NCBI GenBank assembly: GCA_018398765.1
Contig: JAHBMJ010000241.1
Span: 12,501 to 40,000, forward strand
Length of the DNA stretch: 27,500 nucleotides
Source of the DNA: Chromera velia
Lineage: Eukaryota; Sar; Chromeraceae
Reading direction: 5' to 3'
The notes beneath the pieces were generated by a model, which did no database searches, was not told where the DNA came from, and was given only the letters and a program-made list of their open reading frames with translations. Positions 1-11,228 of this stretch are shown here, piece after piece. Positions within the stretch are counted from its first letter, which is position 1; each line of letters opens with the position of its first letter. Both the position numbers and the translations under genes were made by a program.

Positions 1-263
1 AGGAAAGACTCAGAGAAAGCTAGAGACAGAATCTTTGCCACAGATTCAGGGATCGATGACAGACTGTACACGACTCATAGCACGAGCCACGCTTGAGCCC
101 ACTTGGCGCTTTCGAAGCTTCCTTAATGAATAACGAACTGTCCTTTCTAGAACAGGTGAAATTGTAGCTGCTCTGTCAAGGACATCGAGTTTCATCCAAT
201 CCGCCCGCGATCATCTGTATAAATAATCAGTCGTGTAGGCCGAATCTTTCTGCACTGTGTGCA
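1..263. other. 5' flank of the LRR gene
   Basis: No gene was recognised here. In the frame of the downstream start codon a TAG at 165-167 closes the reading frame, so the first in-frame ATG after it is at 264. A TATA-like octamer lies at 218-225. The segment probably holds promoter and 5' UTR, or the end of an unseen upstream exon. Confidence 0.35.
218..225 (+). promoter_or_regulatory. TATA-like motif upstream of the LRR gene
   Basis: The sequence TATAAATA lies about 40 bases before the first ATG of the LRR gene. This short spacing would leave a very short 5' UTR. The motif is common by chance in eukaryotic DNA, so this is only a candidate core promoter. Confidence 0.2.
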
Positions 264-3200
264 ATGATGGTTGAGGGAGCACGAAATTCTGCCCTTCCCG
301 GGGCGATTGGTGGGGAGAATCCGAAGAGTAGAGGAAACTCGGAGACGGGCACGGAGGAGACGGCAAGTGTGGATTCGAGAGACGAGGGCCTGAATTTCTT
401 CATGCATCGGATGAAGCTGAATCCTCAGGTTGGCCCGTCGCCGGGAGGCATCTTTTCTCTCTTTTGTGTTCTTTTCGGTGTCGAGGTCTTCGCACAGAAA
501 AGGAGGAGAGGGCGATTGTCGAATACCCGATCTCTCTTTTCTCCTGACTTGACTGATTCAGAGGGTACTGCTACACAAATTGACGTAGGACGGTGCCTGC
601 TCTCTCCCCGCTTGCCTCTTGTTCTTATCAGCCTATATAGTCCCCCTTTCTCCCTCTCCTTCCCCATGAGAACTCACAACCCCTCTCTGTCGTTCTTCCC
701 CTCCTGTTCCCTCTGCCTGTCTGTCTGTCTGCCTGTCTGCCTGTCTATCTGTCTGTCTCGCAGTCGCTCTCCGACCTGGCAACGCAACAGGAATCCTTCG
801 GACTTGCCTGGCTGAGTGCGTTCCTGAAGACCAAAGTCAGTCAGTCAGTCAGTCAGTCAGTCAGTCGGATTCAGAGTCTTGGTGGGCGCGCACACTCGAA
901 ATTGGAATTAAGCCGAGTTATCCTTGCAAACAGAACCCTTTCCCCTCAGCGCTTGAGACCGGGACCTCCCTTCTTTGTATGGGCACACTCTCTCCATCTG
1001 TTCCAACGTCTTTCTCTCAGTTGCAATTTTTGAGAATCGATACGACCGCCCCAGTAAAAGACGAGAGTGTGAAGGCCCTGATATAAATCTTCTTCATTCT
1101 TCCACTCCCACTGTGTGCAGGAACGAAACGAAGACAAGAAGATTCCCTTCGAATTTCCTCGCGGCCTCGACCTCTCAGGTGAGATGCCAAGTGCAGCACT
1201 GTGGGACGGGCGGAAAGAGAAAGAAAGAGTCTGTCGTTTCTCTTTTCGGGGGAAGAGAGAATTGACGAGCGCGTCACAACAACTGACTTGACGGGCGCCT
1301 GCCTGTTCATATGCATCACCGCCCTTCTTCGACTTGTAAATTTGATGCAGTGGCACAAACGTCTACTCATGCCCTGACAAAGCAAGAGACCGGCGGTTTG
1401 TGCAGGGAACATTTTTGCAAATTCGGTCAAGGCGGAAGCGGAAGGAAACGACTGCCCTGAATTCTTTTTCGATTTCATTGATCCCTTCGTTCTTCATTCT
1501 TTTTTTTCTTCTTCTTCTCTTTCTGCCTTCATCCAGTCACCTTCCCTCTCCTCTCGTTTCTCTTTGCAGGCGTGCGCGGCTTGTCCCCAGAGGAAATCTA
1601 TATCCTCTTGAACTCCCTCCCTGCCACCGTTGAGGAGATCAAATTGGGTGAGTAAGAGTGAGGGAGTCTCTGTTGTCTTCTCAGCTGCGTCACCGTTTGT
1701 CTGCGCTCTGTGTTCTTGTCACCTTGCCAAGGTTTTGTTCCGACCTCGTTTCTGGTTGTGTCCGTGGGGCGTCTCATCGGCATTGCCAATCAAGCAGCCA
1801 GGGGAATTGCACTGTGCATGCGCACGCACGCGCACAGCTTTGTGCATGCGTCCCTAAACACCCAGAATGGTGATTCGCATAGTTTTCGTGAGCTAGAGAA
1901 GTATGTGTTCTTTTGCTTTGTAGTGCCCGTAGGTAGAGAGAATCACCCGGCCACATGATCGATCAAAAATTTTGACCAAGCGGCCCTGTGTGCAGACTCT
2001 CGGGCCGTCAGGGGACGTGCCCTTCCTCTTCTTCTCAACTTCTTGAAACGAGTGGCAGCTGGGAGAGAAGGGAAAGCGGAGGCCCCCCGACTCAAGAGCT
2101 TCACATTTGCAGGTTGGTTGGGCAAGATTGAAGCGGTGAACAAGGGAGGGAAGGAGAGCTTTGCTCTCCCGCCATGAGAAGGATCAGCTTTCAGTTTGCG
2201 TGGATGATCGAGGCACTCCGTTCGTTGTCTCTTCGCGTCGATGCGCATGACGGCGTCGATCTACGGCTCCCTCCACCTTCTTTCTGTGTACGTGCATCTC
2301 TCTAGCTCTCCCCACAATTAACTGACAATGCACGACCATGTATGGAAGGATCGAGGGATCGAATCTGCATGCAGAGAACTCTTTGGGACCCGAGGAGGCC
2401 TCTCAGGTCTTGCCGCTCCTTTTGCCTTCTTTGGAATATCTTTGCTTGAAGGGTCAGTCAGTTACATGCATGTCCATTCATTCGGATCATCGAAGTCAGC
2501 GAAAAAGTGGACCTAGGTGGGAGAGCGGTCGGTAGGACACTTCTATAGAGGTTGAGGTCCGCATCGTCTTGAGTGTTTATGTGCGGACGAATGGAATGGA
2601 CTGCAAAGCATCAATGCAGTGAGGTGGGAGAAAAAAGGAGGGAGGGAGGGAGGGAGGGAGGGAGAGACTCTGAGAGAGAGAGAGAAACTTTGTGAATGGA
2701 AAGTGCTTGTAAAGAGTCCGTGAGGCAATAACAGAGTCAGATAGAGGATGATAGAGGGGCGGGAAGAAAGAGGCGTCGAGTTCAAAAAAGAATCGAAGAG
2801 GCTTTCACGCAGCTGGAAAAATAAGAAAACGGAGAAATGAGCAGACAAGCGAGTAAGCAGGCAGATGTACAGGCACCCGGACAAACATGAGGGCAAGCAT
2901 AAATTGATAAACAGAGACATTCACGGATCGAGTGAATTTATCATGCACGTTCCTAGATATTCCATGAAAGAGAATCTCTCAGATGAAAATGCTCCCATGC
3001 TCTCTTGGCTGCTCCCACTTCAATTTTTCAATAGATGGAGGATTTGTTCAGGACGGTCCTTTCGTCTCAGTCACTCAACTTCCATCTCGCAATTTCATCG
3101 TTATCTATGTTTTGCTTTTCCATCTCTTGTCCGTCGATGGATCGGGTGGAGCGACTTCTTTCACTGCATATAATGTAATTTCGTTTCTTATCCATGATGC

Positions 3201-5481
3201 GACATACTTATGCAACCTGCATTGCATTGCGCAATCAATCTGCCCGGATCGATGGTCCTGCATGGGTCGACGATCTCTTTTTCTTTATTTGTGATCTTTT
3301 AAGTGTGCGGCCGGTGCGTCTCTGCTGCCTTCAGGCAACCCTCTGGGCTCTGAGGGAATCCGAGCAGTGGCAGAGGGGGTCAAAGAGGGGAATGCTGCCT
3401 CCCTCCGTGTGCTTGACCTCGAGGCGACTGGCTTCGAGAAAGAGGGACTGGAGACATTGTGCGAGGCTATGAGGGAGAAGTATATGAAAGTGGCGACTTT
3501 CAATCTTTGCGGGAACGATATTGGGGGGCTGGAGGAAATGCAGGGGCTCTGTTCGGTTCTGTGTGTGAGTTCTCTGCCGTCTCTCCGTGAGCTTCTGGTG
3601 CGAAAGTGCGGGTTGACAGATGAGGTGGTGAAGCCTCTGACAGAGTCGATGGGAAGGGGGGACCTCCCCAATTTGGAGGTGTTGGACTTGGGAGGGAATC
3701 GTTTTGTGGGTGGGTTTCTGGGTGATTTGGGAGGGGCTCTTCGGGTAGGGGGAGTCCCTCTTCTGAGAGAGTTGAGAGTGAACGATGCCGGGAATGTAAG
3801 GCCAGTCAGAAGGAAAACCTTGGAGGCATTCCTTGGCGCTCTGAGCGCTCCCGAGTGCCCACCCGACCTGCGTGTGCGGGGTGTCTGCTTATTCTATCCG
3901 TCTCTGAACGAAGAGGAAGTGAGGGCACTCGGTGCGTGCAGATACCCCTCTATTCGCACACGAAGCCTCCGTCTTTCTCCCAGTCAAGTGACGCCGTTCC
4001 TTCAAGGGATGAATAGTGCAGATAAGGGGCCAAAGTATGAGATGCTTGACTTGCATCTGTGTTTTCAGGAGAATGCAAACCAGGAGCTTAGGTTGGTTGG
4101 GGATGCGATTGAAGGGGGGCATTTTTGCCGCGTCCGAAAGCTGGGAATCGACACTGTTGCTATACCAGTTGGCTGATGGGAGGAGGAGGAGGCGGAGGAG
4201 AATATTGAGGAGGGAAAGTTTGTGTTCTTCTCTTCCCTCAGTTTCACAAAACTCCCCATGCTTTCTGAATTCATATGGCAGGGCCCCGACTTGACTACAG
4301 CATTCGACGTATGGCAGGCCTCCCCCTTGACAGACGCAGACATCACCCGATTTGCGGAAGCAGTCAGAGTCGGAAATCTGTCCGGCCTGCGGGTGCTACA
4401 GCTGGTAGGGGATTCGAAGTCGGAGGACAAATGGTTCAGTTCTGAAGGGATGGAGGCCTTGATGGGGTCAGTGGTGGAGAGTGAGGAGGGGTTGCCATTT
4501 TTGGAGAAACTTCGTTTGTCTTGTACAAGAGCAGGAGAAGGAGGGGCATCATTGGGGAGAGCTCTGATGTCGGGAAAGTTGCCCAAACTTTCGGACATTA
4601 ATTTGTCGAACTCCCGTCTGACCGATGAAGCTCTTAGGGGGTTGGGTCATGCAGTGAGGGAGGGGGGACTTGTCGGTGTCGCCTCCCTCGATCTGAGCCG
4701 AAACGAAGATATTGAAAAAGAGTCATGGGAAGGATTCATGAGAGAGATTGTGCAGAGTGAGAGGGGGATGCCGAAATTAAAGCTTTTGTATCTTTTTGAA
4801 ACGAGTGCAAACTGTGTCGGGGGTCCTTTGTCAGTCGCCCTCGCCTCCGGTAAGCTTCCCTCTTTGGAGACGTTGGGAATTCGTTCTTTTGGCCTTGATG
4901 AGACGGGGGTGGGTGATCTGGGAGAGGCGGTGAGGGCGGGGGGGTGGCCTCCTGGTTTCGCAAAAAATTCAAAAATCGAATTCACCCTTGAACACACCGA
5001 CGTCAACCTAGACGAACTGATCAAAGCGATTGGAGAGAGTGAGATCGGGCTGCCGTCATTTGTGCTAAGTCTGAATCTTTCCGGTGGACGTCTGAGTGAA
5101 GAGGCGCTTGCCTCTCTTGCCAGAAATGGGGGGGGGGCGTCTGGGGGCAAACTCTCGCACTTGAAACATCTCGACCTCTCTAGCTGCGGGCTTGACGATG
5201 CTAGGCTAGGGAGGCTGGGGGACGTATTCTCTGCCCATGAGTGCAGAGAGCTGGAGAGCATCGACCTCAGTTGCAACCGAATCAGCACCAAGGGCCTTTC
5301 GGCCTTTTCTGAGGCTCTGAGCCCCCAATCACTACCGAAACTTAGGCGCTTGAGTTTGAGATCGCAGAAGACAGTTGAAGGGGAGGAGCTTAGAGTCAGA
5401 GAGCAGATACAGTTCTCATCTGCTGTTGACTCTCTGCAAGCAGCCGCCCATAAAAACGGGAAGCTGCTGAAGTGGAGGTGA
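264..5481 (+). CDS. Leucine-rich-repeat protein, ribonuclease-inhibitor-like, 8 exons
   Basis: Exons read as 264-428, 764-835, 1121-1178, 1570-1647, 1996-2112, 2375-2452, 3335-4091 and 4242-5481. They sum to 2565 nt, 854 residues plus TGA. Every junction has GT/AG ends and agreeing phase; introns 3 to 6 are all phase 1. Residues 1-80 are low-complexity and charged. From about residue 90 the protein is a chain of ~26-30-residue LRRs with L..L.L..N.L...G...L patterns, for example ENSLGPEEASQVLP joined by splicing to LKGNPLGSEGIRAVAEG. Exons 4 and 6 are 78 nt, about one repeat each. There is no visible signal peptide, membrane span, NACHT or kinase domain. This LRR type usually gives a curved protein-binding scaffold; partner and role are unknown. 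The junction at 4091/4242 is the least certain: without it an in-frame TGA at 4174-4176 interrupts the gene. Further exons could hide in the 882-nt intron 6. Confidence 0.85.
714..760 (+). repeat. TCTG/TGCC microsatellite forming a 3' splice-site pyrimidine tract
   Basis: CTGT/CTGC repeats run directly into the tcgcag acceptor of LRR exon 2. The repeat appears to serve as the polypyrimidine tract. Confidence 0.7.
836..868 (+). repeat. GTCA tetranucleotide repeat starting at a 5' splice site
   Basis: About eight GTCA units begin exactly at the GT donor of LRR intron 2. Each unit offers another GTCAGT donor-like hexamer. Confidence 0.75.
2637..2664 (+). repeat. GGGA tetranucleotide repeat in LRR intron 6
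   Basis: A run of GGGA units is followed by GA dinucleotides. It lies in the 882-nt intron 6; the flanking purine-rich DNA shows no coding signal. Confidence 0.8.
4092..4241 (+). other. 150-nt intron (or in-frame TGA interruption) in the LRR gene
   Basis: The donor AG|GTTGGT matches donors at 429 and 2113, and the acceptor follows a strong pyrimidine tract ending ccctcag. Splicing joins phase 2 to phase 2 as a serine codon. The length is a multiple of three and the only in-frame stop is the TGA at 4174-4176. Read unspliced, the segment still looks partly LRR-like (for example GDAIEGGHFCRVRKLGI), so a retained or recently exonic segment with a nonsense change is the alternative. Confidence 0.6.
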
Positions 5482-5992
5482 CGGCAAGAGGGCGGGATGG
5501 GTGGGTGGGAGACAATGGAGAGCTAGGGGAAATTTGGGGTAGAGTTGACCGTTCCTCTCTGCGTTCCCGCACGGGGTGCAGTAAGATTGATGCATAGAAG
5601 GCCTCCGTTTGGAAGGGGTCCCGGGTGAGGGCGATCGAGCGTACTGAAGGGCTAGTACGGCCTTGAGTATGAGGGCCGTACGTGTGGTATACGTGTGGTT
5701 GATTTTCTTCGTTCCTTGATTCAGAAGGCACCGAGCCTAGCTACATGTCTGTCTGTTTGGTTGTGTGTGTCAAACCAAAGTGCTCTCTTGTCATGGGTGC
5801 CGTGCCTTTTTGTTTTTCATTGACCATCCGTTTTCTTCCGGTGATCTGTTGTTCCCGTCTCTTTTCTATGCTTCCTCCCTTCCCTGCTTCCTCTTTTCGT
5901 TGCTACTTTCTTTTGCGTCAGGACTTCTATGGTGTCCTTTCCTTGCCTGACAGAAAGAGCTCTTTGTTTGTTGTTCCTTCTGGACACCCTCC

Positions 5993-6022
<30 letters not shown>
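5993..6022 (+). repeat. TG dinucleotide repeat
   Basis: A perfect run of alternating TG. Confidence 0.9.
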
Positions 6023-6024
<2 letters not shown>

Positions 6025-6126
6025 CTGTCTCGAGGCTCACGCGTGCGTGGGGAGATGGTGCATGAGTGAGCAGAGGTCGGAGGGGCAAAGAGGGAGGGGC
6101 AGGAGAAAGACACCCTGAAGGGGCGC

Positions 6127-6139
6127 TGTGTGTGTATGC

Positions 6140-6174
<35 letters not shown>

Positions 6175-6226
6175 CGCGCGCGTGTGAGTGCATGTGTGTG
6201 TGCATGTGTGTGTGCATGTGCATGTG

Positions 6227-6278
<52 letters not shown>

Positions 6279-6320
6279 CGCGTGTTTGTGTGTGTGTCCG
6301 TGCGCGCGTGTTTGTGTGTG
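6127..6320 (+). repeat. TG/CG alternating purine-pyrimidine tract
   Basis: About 190 bases of alternating TG, with CG blocks at about 6166-6182 and 6269-6282 and TGCATG interruptions. Alternating purine-pyrimidine DNA of this kind can adopt Z-form. Confidence 0.9.
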
Positions 6321-7111
6321 GGTGTGGCTGTGTATTCTAGATGTCTCAAGGGAGGGTATCCTCGATTCGAAAGGGGGGGCATTCAAATAGGCAAGGAAAG
6401 TAAGACAGGTAGTAAAAGAAACAGCAATCGAGGTGAGTGACTCGATAGGAGGGGGATGCAGAAAGCCTGTGTGTGGATCGATGCGGGTTGTAGATCTAGA
6501 CGAGTGCACGAATGTACAAGCGTATGTCTTTCTCCCTTCGCCTCCATTCTTTCATTGTCTCTTTTTCTTTCCTTCTTTCTTTTTTCGGTCTCTCTTCCTT
6601 GCGATCTTGATTTCTTGCATGGGTCGGTTTCCCTTCTCTTTTCTGTTGCCCCCCTGCCTGCCTGCCGGTGTGGTTGATTGTCTGCCTGGCTGCCTATTTG
6701 GCTGTTCTGATCTGTGCTCTAGGGATTGCAGTGGTGTGCACTGAGGGTACGCTTTCCGTTTCCCTTCACGTCTCTGCTCTTCTCGATGCTTCCCTCTTGT
6801 GCAGGCAGACTGCATTGACAGGAAAAGTTAACCTGAGGTCAATAGAAGAGAGAGACAGACAGGTCGAGAAAGACGCATGAGGCGCCACGGGCATGCGTGA
6901 GTGAGTTAATTTCCGGAGAAGTAAAATCGAAGCGGGTCGAATCGAACCTGTCGGGAGGGGATTTCTGGGTGGGCACTGTCTTTTTTTCTTCCTTTGTTTT
7001 CTTGTATGAGCTGACATTATCTGTTTTTCCATCGATCTGTCTCTCCTCTGCTCCGTCCTTCAGTGAGTCTTCTCGATCAGGAGCCTTCTGTTTTGTTCTG
7101 TTCGGTTCTGT

Positions 7112-7130
7112 TCCTTCCTTTCTTTCTTTC

Positions 7131-7166
<36 letters not shown>

Positions 7167-7194
7167 TTCTTTCTTTCTTTCTTTCTTTCTTTCA
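7112..7194 (+). repeat. TTTC tetranucleotide repeat
   Basis: About twenty TTTC units with one phase slip. The same repeat recurs at 17378-17596 inside a poly(A) polymerase intron. Confidence 0.9.
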
Positions 7195-8255
7195 TGCTGT
7201 GCTGTTCTGATCATCTGTGTTTTGGCGATGAAGAGAAGGACAAGTGTGTGGAGGGACACCTTGCCTGGGAGAGAAAAGAATGAAGGCCGAAAGGAAAGAA
7301 TCGTCTCTCTTTTGAGAGAAAGACACTGATCTTTTCGTGCGGCTGTGTTGTTTAATTCCCTCTGTGTGTGTTTGTGTGCGTCGACTGGTGGCCTGAGGGG
7401 GCGCGAGGCTGTAAAGTGATCGATGCGTTTCCGTTCTTTCCTTCTCTGTGGACATAAGGGAGGTGAGTTTTTTCGTTAGTCAGCCAGATCCTTCGAAGGG
7501 ACAATGGGAGAGAGCGAGGGAGAGGGAGGGAGGTAGGAAAACAGGGTAATGTCGGTAGGTCACCTGCGGGTGACGTGCATGCAGACGTGCATGCAGGGGT
7601 GTCGGTGGCAAGCACGGTTTGAATACGTAATTGTTCTGTTGATTTATTTATGTATTTTTTCGAAAAGCGGTTTGTCCCTCCTTTCCTTGAGGCACCATTC
7701 CTTCCTTTCTTTCTCCTTGTTTCCTCACCTATTTCGTTCCTTTCTTTCCCCTTCTGTTAATTGGTCATGCGTCGAGTTCCTCAGGGAATTTTCCTACTCC
7801 CCACCCGCTTCTTCTCCCGCTCCTGAAAATCAAATAAAGGCTTCAAAAAAGCCCCACTCGATCACTCGATCAAATGCGTGCAAGTGTCCGTGGTTGCTTT
7901 GTGCCTTGCATGACCTTTTAGTGTGAGTGCTTTGCCTCTTGTGAGAGTTTTATTCGCCTGAATGGTTCCTTCGTGCTTCATTGTTCTCCTTTCCTCTCAG
8001 TGTGATCGAGTCTGTGACTGTGTGGATGTGTATGTGTATGCGTATGCTAGTGTGTATGTACGTGTACAAAGATGCATGTTCTTGCTTGTGCTGTGTGCCC
8101 ACGATGGCTTTAATACTGAGGACGTCCATTCGATCTCTTTTTTGAATGCGGAAGCAAGTATTATTTTTGGAATCGACTCACAATGTCTCACATTCACATG
8201 AAGAGGCATGAAAGGTTAACGAAGGTTGACCGTCTAAGTAGGCTACCCCCTGCAA

Positions 8256-8390
8256 GTTTAAGTAATTTAGACGAGTAATTTAAAGTAATTTAGAATAATT
8301 TAGCCTAGAATTTAGCTTAGTAATTTAGAGTAATTTAAAGTAACTTAGAATAGTAAACTAAAGTAATTTAGTAGTAGAAAGCTAAATTAC
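8256..8390. repeat. Degenerate TAATTTAG tandem motif
   Basis: At least ten variants of (A/G)TAATTTAG(A) occur at about 9-20-base spacing, interrupted by short insertions. Confidence 0.65.
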
Positions 8391-8513
8391 AAATTTTGGT
8401 CAAATTTTTGAGGTCGATAATACTGTTGATTTCTCGTAAATGTTAAAGAGCTGGATGATCAAACGAACAGTGCTTATAGCTCTTATACAGCCTTATAACT
8501 CAGGCTGTAAGTT

Positions 8514-8535
8514 TATTATTATTATTATTATTATT
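8514..8535. repeat. TTA trinucleotide repeat
   Basis: Seven tandem TTA units in the AT-rich island. Confidence 0.8.
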
Positions 8536-8664
8536 TTATATACAACATTATTATTATTTTTTTTTTTTATAACCGTAAGTTTTAAAGTGTAAGACACTAG
8601 GTTAGACACCATATTCACTAAGAATGTGCATTAAAAACACATTTGATTTAAAAAACCTTAAAAA

Positions 8665-8715
8665 CTGCTAGCATCTGTCACCCTTCTGATTAAAAAAGGT
8701 GACAAATGCTAGCAG
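8665..8715. repeat. Inverted repeat (18-bp stem hairpin)
   Basis: CTGCTAGCATCTGTCACC at 8665-8682 pairs with 8698-8715 with one mismatch, around a 15-base loop. It lacks a terminal U-run, so it may be the core of a small foldback element. Confidence 0.75.
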
Positions 8716-9097
8716 ATGCAAAGAATTCGAAAAGGCGTATATACAATTATAAAAAGGTTGTTTAATTTTAATGATTAAATCTAATTTAGTTTTGAATCTA
8801 ATCTCAAAGTAAAGTCTATCTTTTTATAAGTTCAAGTTGAAAAAGAAACTATAGAGAAACACACGCATTTACATCACGATGCATTCTACCGGCCGCTGCA
8901 TACAAGATTATGGTGTCAGTTGCATTAAAAAAAAAAGGGAAACAACCAAAGAATTTGATCGTAAAAGTAGTTAAATCGAGCGTTGAAGCTTAAGATCCAC
9001 ACCTAGATCCACCCGATGATCCTTGACAATAGCACGGTGTTTTTTTTTCACTCTTTTCTTCCCGCCTCTGAGCATTGGCTCAATACCACCTCCCCTC

Positions 9098-9866
9098 TTA
9101 CAACTGAATTGTAGGTGTGGAACATGAACACGGCACCGTGACCTGACCCCCCTCTTCCCCTTCAAAACCCCCTGGGGAACCTCCACCTCGTCCTTTACCC
9201 CTTCTCCTGCCGTGGGGAGAAGCAGCTGGCGCACTGCTGCCAGATGAACATCCAGGCAGAGAGAACATCCCCCTCGACCACCCCCACGCCCAGCCTCTGG
9301 AGACCGCGTCGGATGAGAAGGAGGACGAGACCCCACGGGAGAGTTCTATGGTGTGTGTGCACGTTGAGGGGGGCGTGGAGGCGAGCGCTGGCCGGAAAGG
9401 GAAGGAGCTTGTACTGCTGTCTGGTGATGGGGTTGGACAGGGCCCCTGCAGGTCCACTTCGATACCTGGTGTTTTGAAGATACGCTCAGGAAAAGGGGAA
9501 AACGGAGGGTTGCGGGTCTGTTTGACAACCCAGCACTTTTCTGAATCTTTTGTGACAAAGCTCTTCTTTGCTTGCTCCAGTAGCTCTAACAGCCGTCCCA
9601 AGTACTCAGAATTCTCAGTCATGGATGCGAAAAGGCAGTGGCTTGAGTGGATGGCAAGACAAGACTTCCTCAGCCATGACTTTTGGGGATCCTTCTCAAT
9701 CAGAGAGGCGAAGGTGGCTCGCACAGAGCCGGAGTCCCCTAGCTGCCGTCTCTCTCTCGCGCTCTTTGAAGTATTTGAGAGGTTCCATTACCGAAGGGTG
9801 GGGGAGCTCCTCCAGCCACTGACACCGTGCGTGGAGACAGGTGCCTTTCCCATCCAGGGGTGCTGT
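9098..9866 (-). CDS. Candidate 3' exon(s) of the minus-strand gene, frame uncertain
   Basis: On the minus strand a good acceptor (aactcttctgtgcag) precedes an exon starting at 9866. One frame then stays open to a TAG/TAA-type stop at 9098, giving about 255 residues. They include a helical stretch (SEYLGRLLELLEQAKKSF) and a serine/proline/glycine-rich tail. A second frame is coding-like over 9696-9866 (QWLEELPHPSVMEPLKY), and another over 8971-9336 ends with a basic GGKKRVKKKHR patch. The real model may therefore switch frames through small introns I cannot place. No domain was recognised. The likely role is the C-terminal part of the protein begun at 13068, but that linkage is inference. Confidence 0.35.
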
Positions 9867-10467
9867 CTGCACAGAAGAGTTATAAGACAAAGAGACAGTC
9901 AGAACTGTATTGAGTGTCGAAGGCTTCGCTCTCTACAGTGAGTCCAAGAAGACATTCAAATCTCAAGTACTCGAGCTGAGATACTGCATTGACAACCTTT
10001 TGGTCACTCATGCTCACTGAAACAACCTTTGCTACCCCTGCTCTTTCCTGTACCCTTCACTGCGAACGTTCCTACTTTGCTGTATCCGTAAAAAGAGAAC
10101 TAAACCTCTGATCTCTAGTCACCTCTTTGCGACTTCGTGTTTTCTTTTGGCACATGATTGTCTTATTCGTTGGCCCATTCTCTCAACCAGTTGAGAAAAG
10201 AGGGAAAACACGATCTCAAAAACTAAAAAGTAATCGTAAGGCGGGCTTGGAAGGAACGCAACTGGAGTCTACTAGCAAGACAAAGAAAAACATGCCGAGA
10301 CAAGAGACAAAATAATAAAATGGACAGCGGTGGAGACGATGCAGCGCAGATATCATCGGCTGTATTCATGTCTCTGCTGTTCTCTTTCCCGCCTTGCATG
10401 TCGTCTTTCATAGGCAAAGGAGAGGGAAGGGAAACAGATTTTGTGTGCTCAACCCATCCGCGCTCAC

Positions 10468-10647
10468 CTTCTCCATCTCCTTTTTGAGGGCTTCATTTTC
10501 CCGCTGTGTCTCTGCCAGGAGGTGTTTGTACAGTCTGACTTCTTTGTCAAGTCTTGCGTTCTCTTTCTTAACTTCCACCAGCTCAGACTCCCCTCCTGCT
10601 GCGCCTGAGCCCTCTCCCACTCCTCCACCTTTGCTTGGCTCCCGGCT
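10468..10647 (-). CDS. Coiled-coil exon of the minus-strand gene
   Basis: On the minus strand a pyrimidine-rich acceptor ending ctgcag precedes a 180-nt exon (60 codons, phase 0 to 0). It ends at a strong GAGAAG|gtgagc donor. The first third is glycine/serine-rich; the rest, from ELVEVKKENARLDKEVRL to NEALKKEMEK, has heptad-spaced leucines and valines among Lys/Glu and should form a coiled coil. It points to dimerisation or partner binding. The 5' end of the exon is paralogous to the candidate exon at 11229-11390. Membership in the gene starting at 13068 is inferred from strand and order. Confidence 0.6.
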
Positions 10648-10779
10648 CTGCAGAAATGTACAGAAGGAAACAGATCATCTTCGTGTGCGCAAGAATTGAA
10701 GGAAACTAACACTAACATGCAGTCACAGAGTGGCACATGCATGCACGCACGCATGCATGCGTTCAACCTAACATCCATC

Positions 10780-10897
10780 CATCCATCCAGCTCTCCGTCA
10801 ATGTATCTGTCTGTCGATCTGTTCATCCATCCATCCATTCATCCACCCATCCATCCATCCATTCATCCACCCATCCATCCATCCATCCACCCGCGTA
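10780..10897 (+). repeat. CATC tetranucleotide repeat, copy 1
   Basis: CATC units with CATT and CACC variants, read as GATG on the minus strand. They lie between candidate exons of the minus-strand gene. Confidence 0.85.
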
Positions 10898-11037
10898 TAG
10901 ACCCATCATGACCTATCTGCCCCCGCTTTTGGGCTCTGAGGGAATGACGGGGGAGAAGCAGATGCTTGCACTGTAATACTTTGTCGACAGGAGGATGAGA
11001 GAGTGTGTAAGACAGCAAGAGGCATAATCGTGGTCAC

Positions 11038-11158
11038 CAAGGTAAGGTATGCCGACTCGGAACGGATCAATCAACTTTCTCTCTAGCAATTCAGTGCATC
11101 TCATCGATCCCCGTATCCTTGACTTCCTTTCTTTCTCTTCATGCAGAGGTCTTCCCTG
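11038..11158 (-). CDS. Candidate small exon, minus-strand gene
   Basis: On the minus strand a NAGNAG acceptor (tcgcagcag) opens a frame starting QGRPLHEEKERKS and containing CTELLERKLIDPF, ending at CTTG|gtgacc. No domain was recognised. Its exit phase (1) does not match the phase-0 coiled-coil exon, so the donor or the exon itself may be wrong. Confidence 0.3.
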
Positions 11159-11228
11159 CTGCGATGATACAAGTGGACACCAAAGCGCTACATACAAGCA
11201 CACAAGGAACACAGGGCCAGACACTCAC

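Larger units (their letters stand above)
5482..8216. other. Long non-coding, microsatellite-rich region
   Basis: I see no exon with a convincing protein signal here. Open frames on both strands mostly encode low-complexity runs from TG, CA, TTTC or TCTG repeats. The start of the region probably holds the 3' UTR of the LRR gene. Pyrimidine-rich stretches lie on the + strand, as in the introns of neighbouring + strand genes, so unrecognised exons of a + strand transcript are possible. Confidence 0.5.
8217..8960. other. AT-rich island
   Basis: Base composition changes sharply from the G/C/T-rich flanks. The segment contains many diverged copies of a short motif around TAATTTAG (8256-8390), a TTA run and a hairpin. 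No gene was found. It could be a decayed transposon, a matrix-attachment-like region or transferred organelle DNA; the sequence alone does not decide. Confidence 0.5.

Noticed and set aside
6066-6509. Long open frames of Cys/Val or His/Thr repeats on both strands
   Set aside because: They are direct translations of the TG/CA microsatellite, with no start context or domain.
7077-7259. Lys/Glu/Arg-rich open frames
   Set aside because: They come from reading the TTTC repeat in reverse; no splice or start signals support them.
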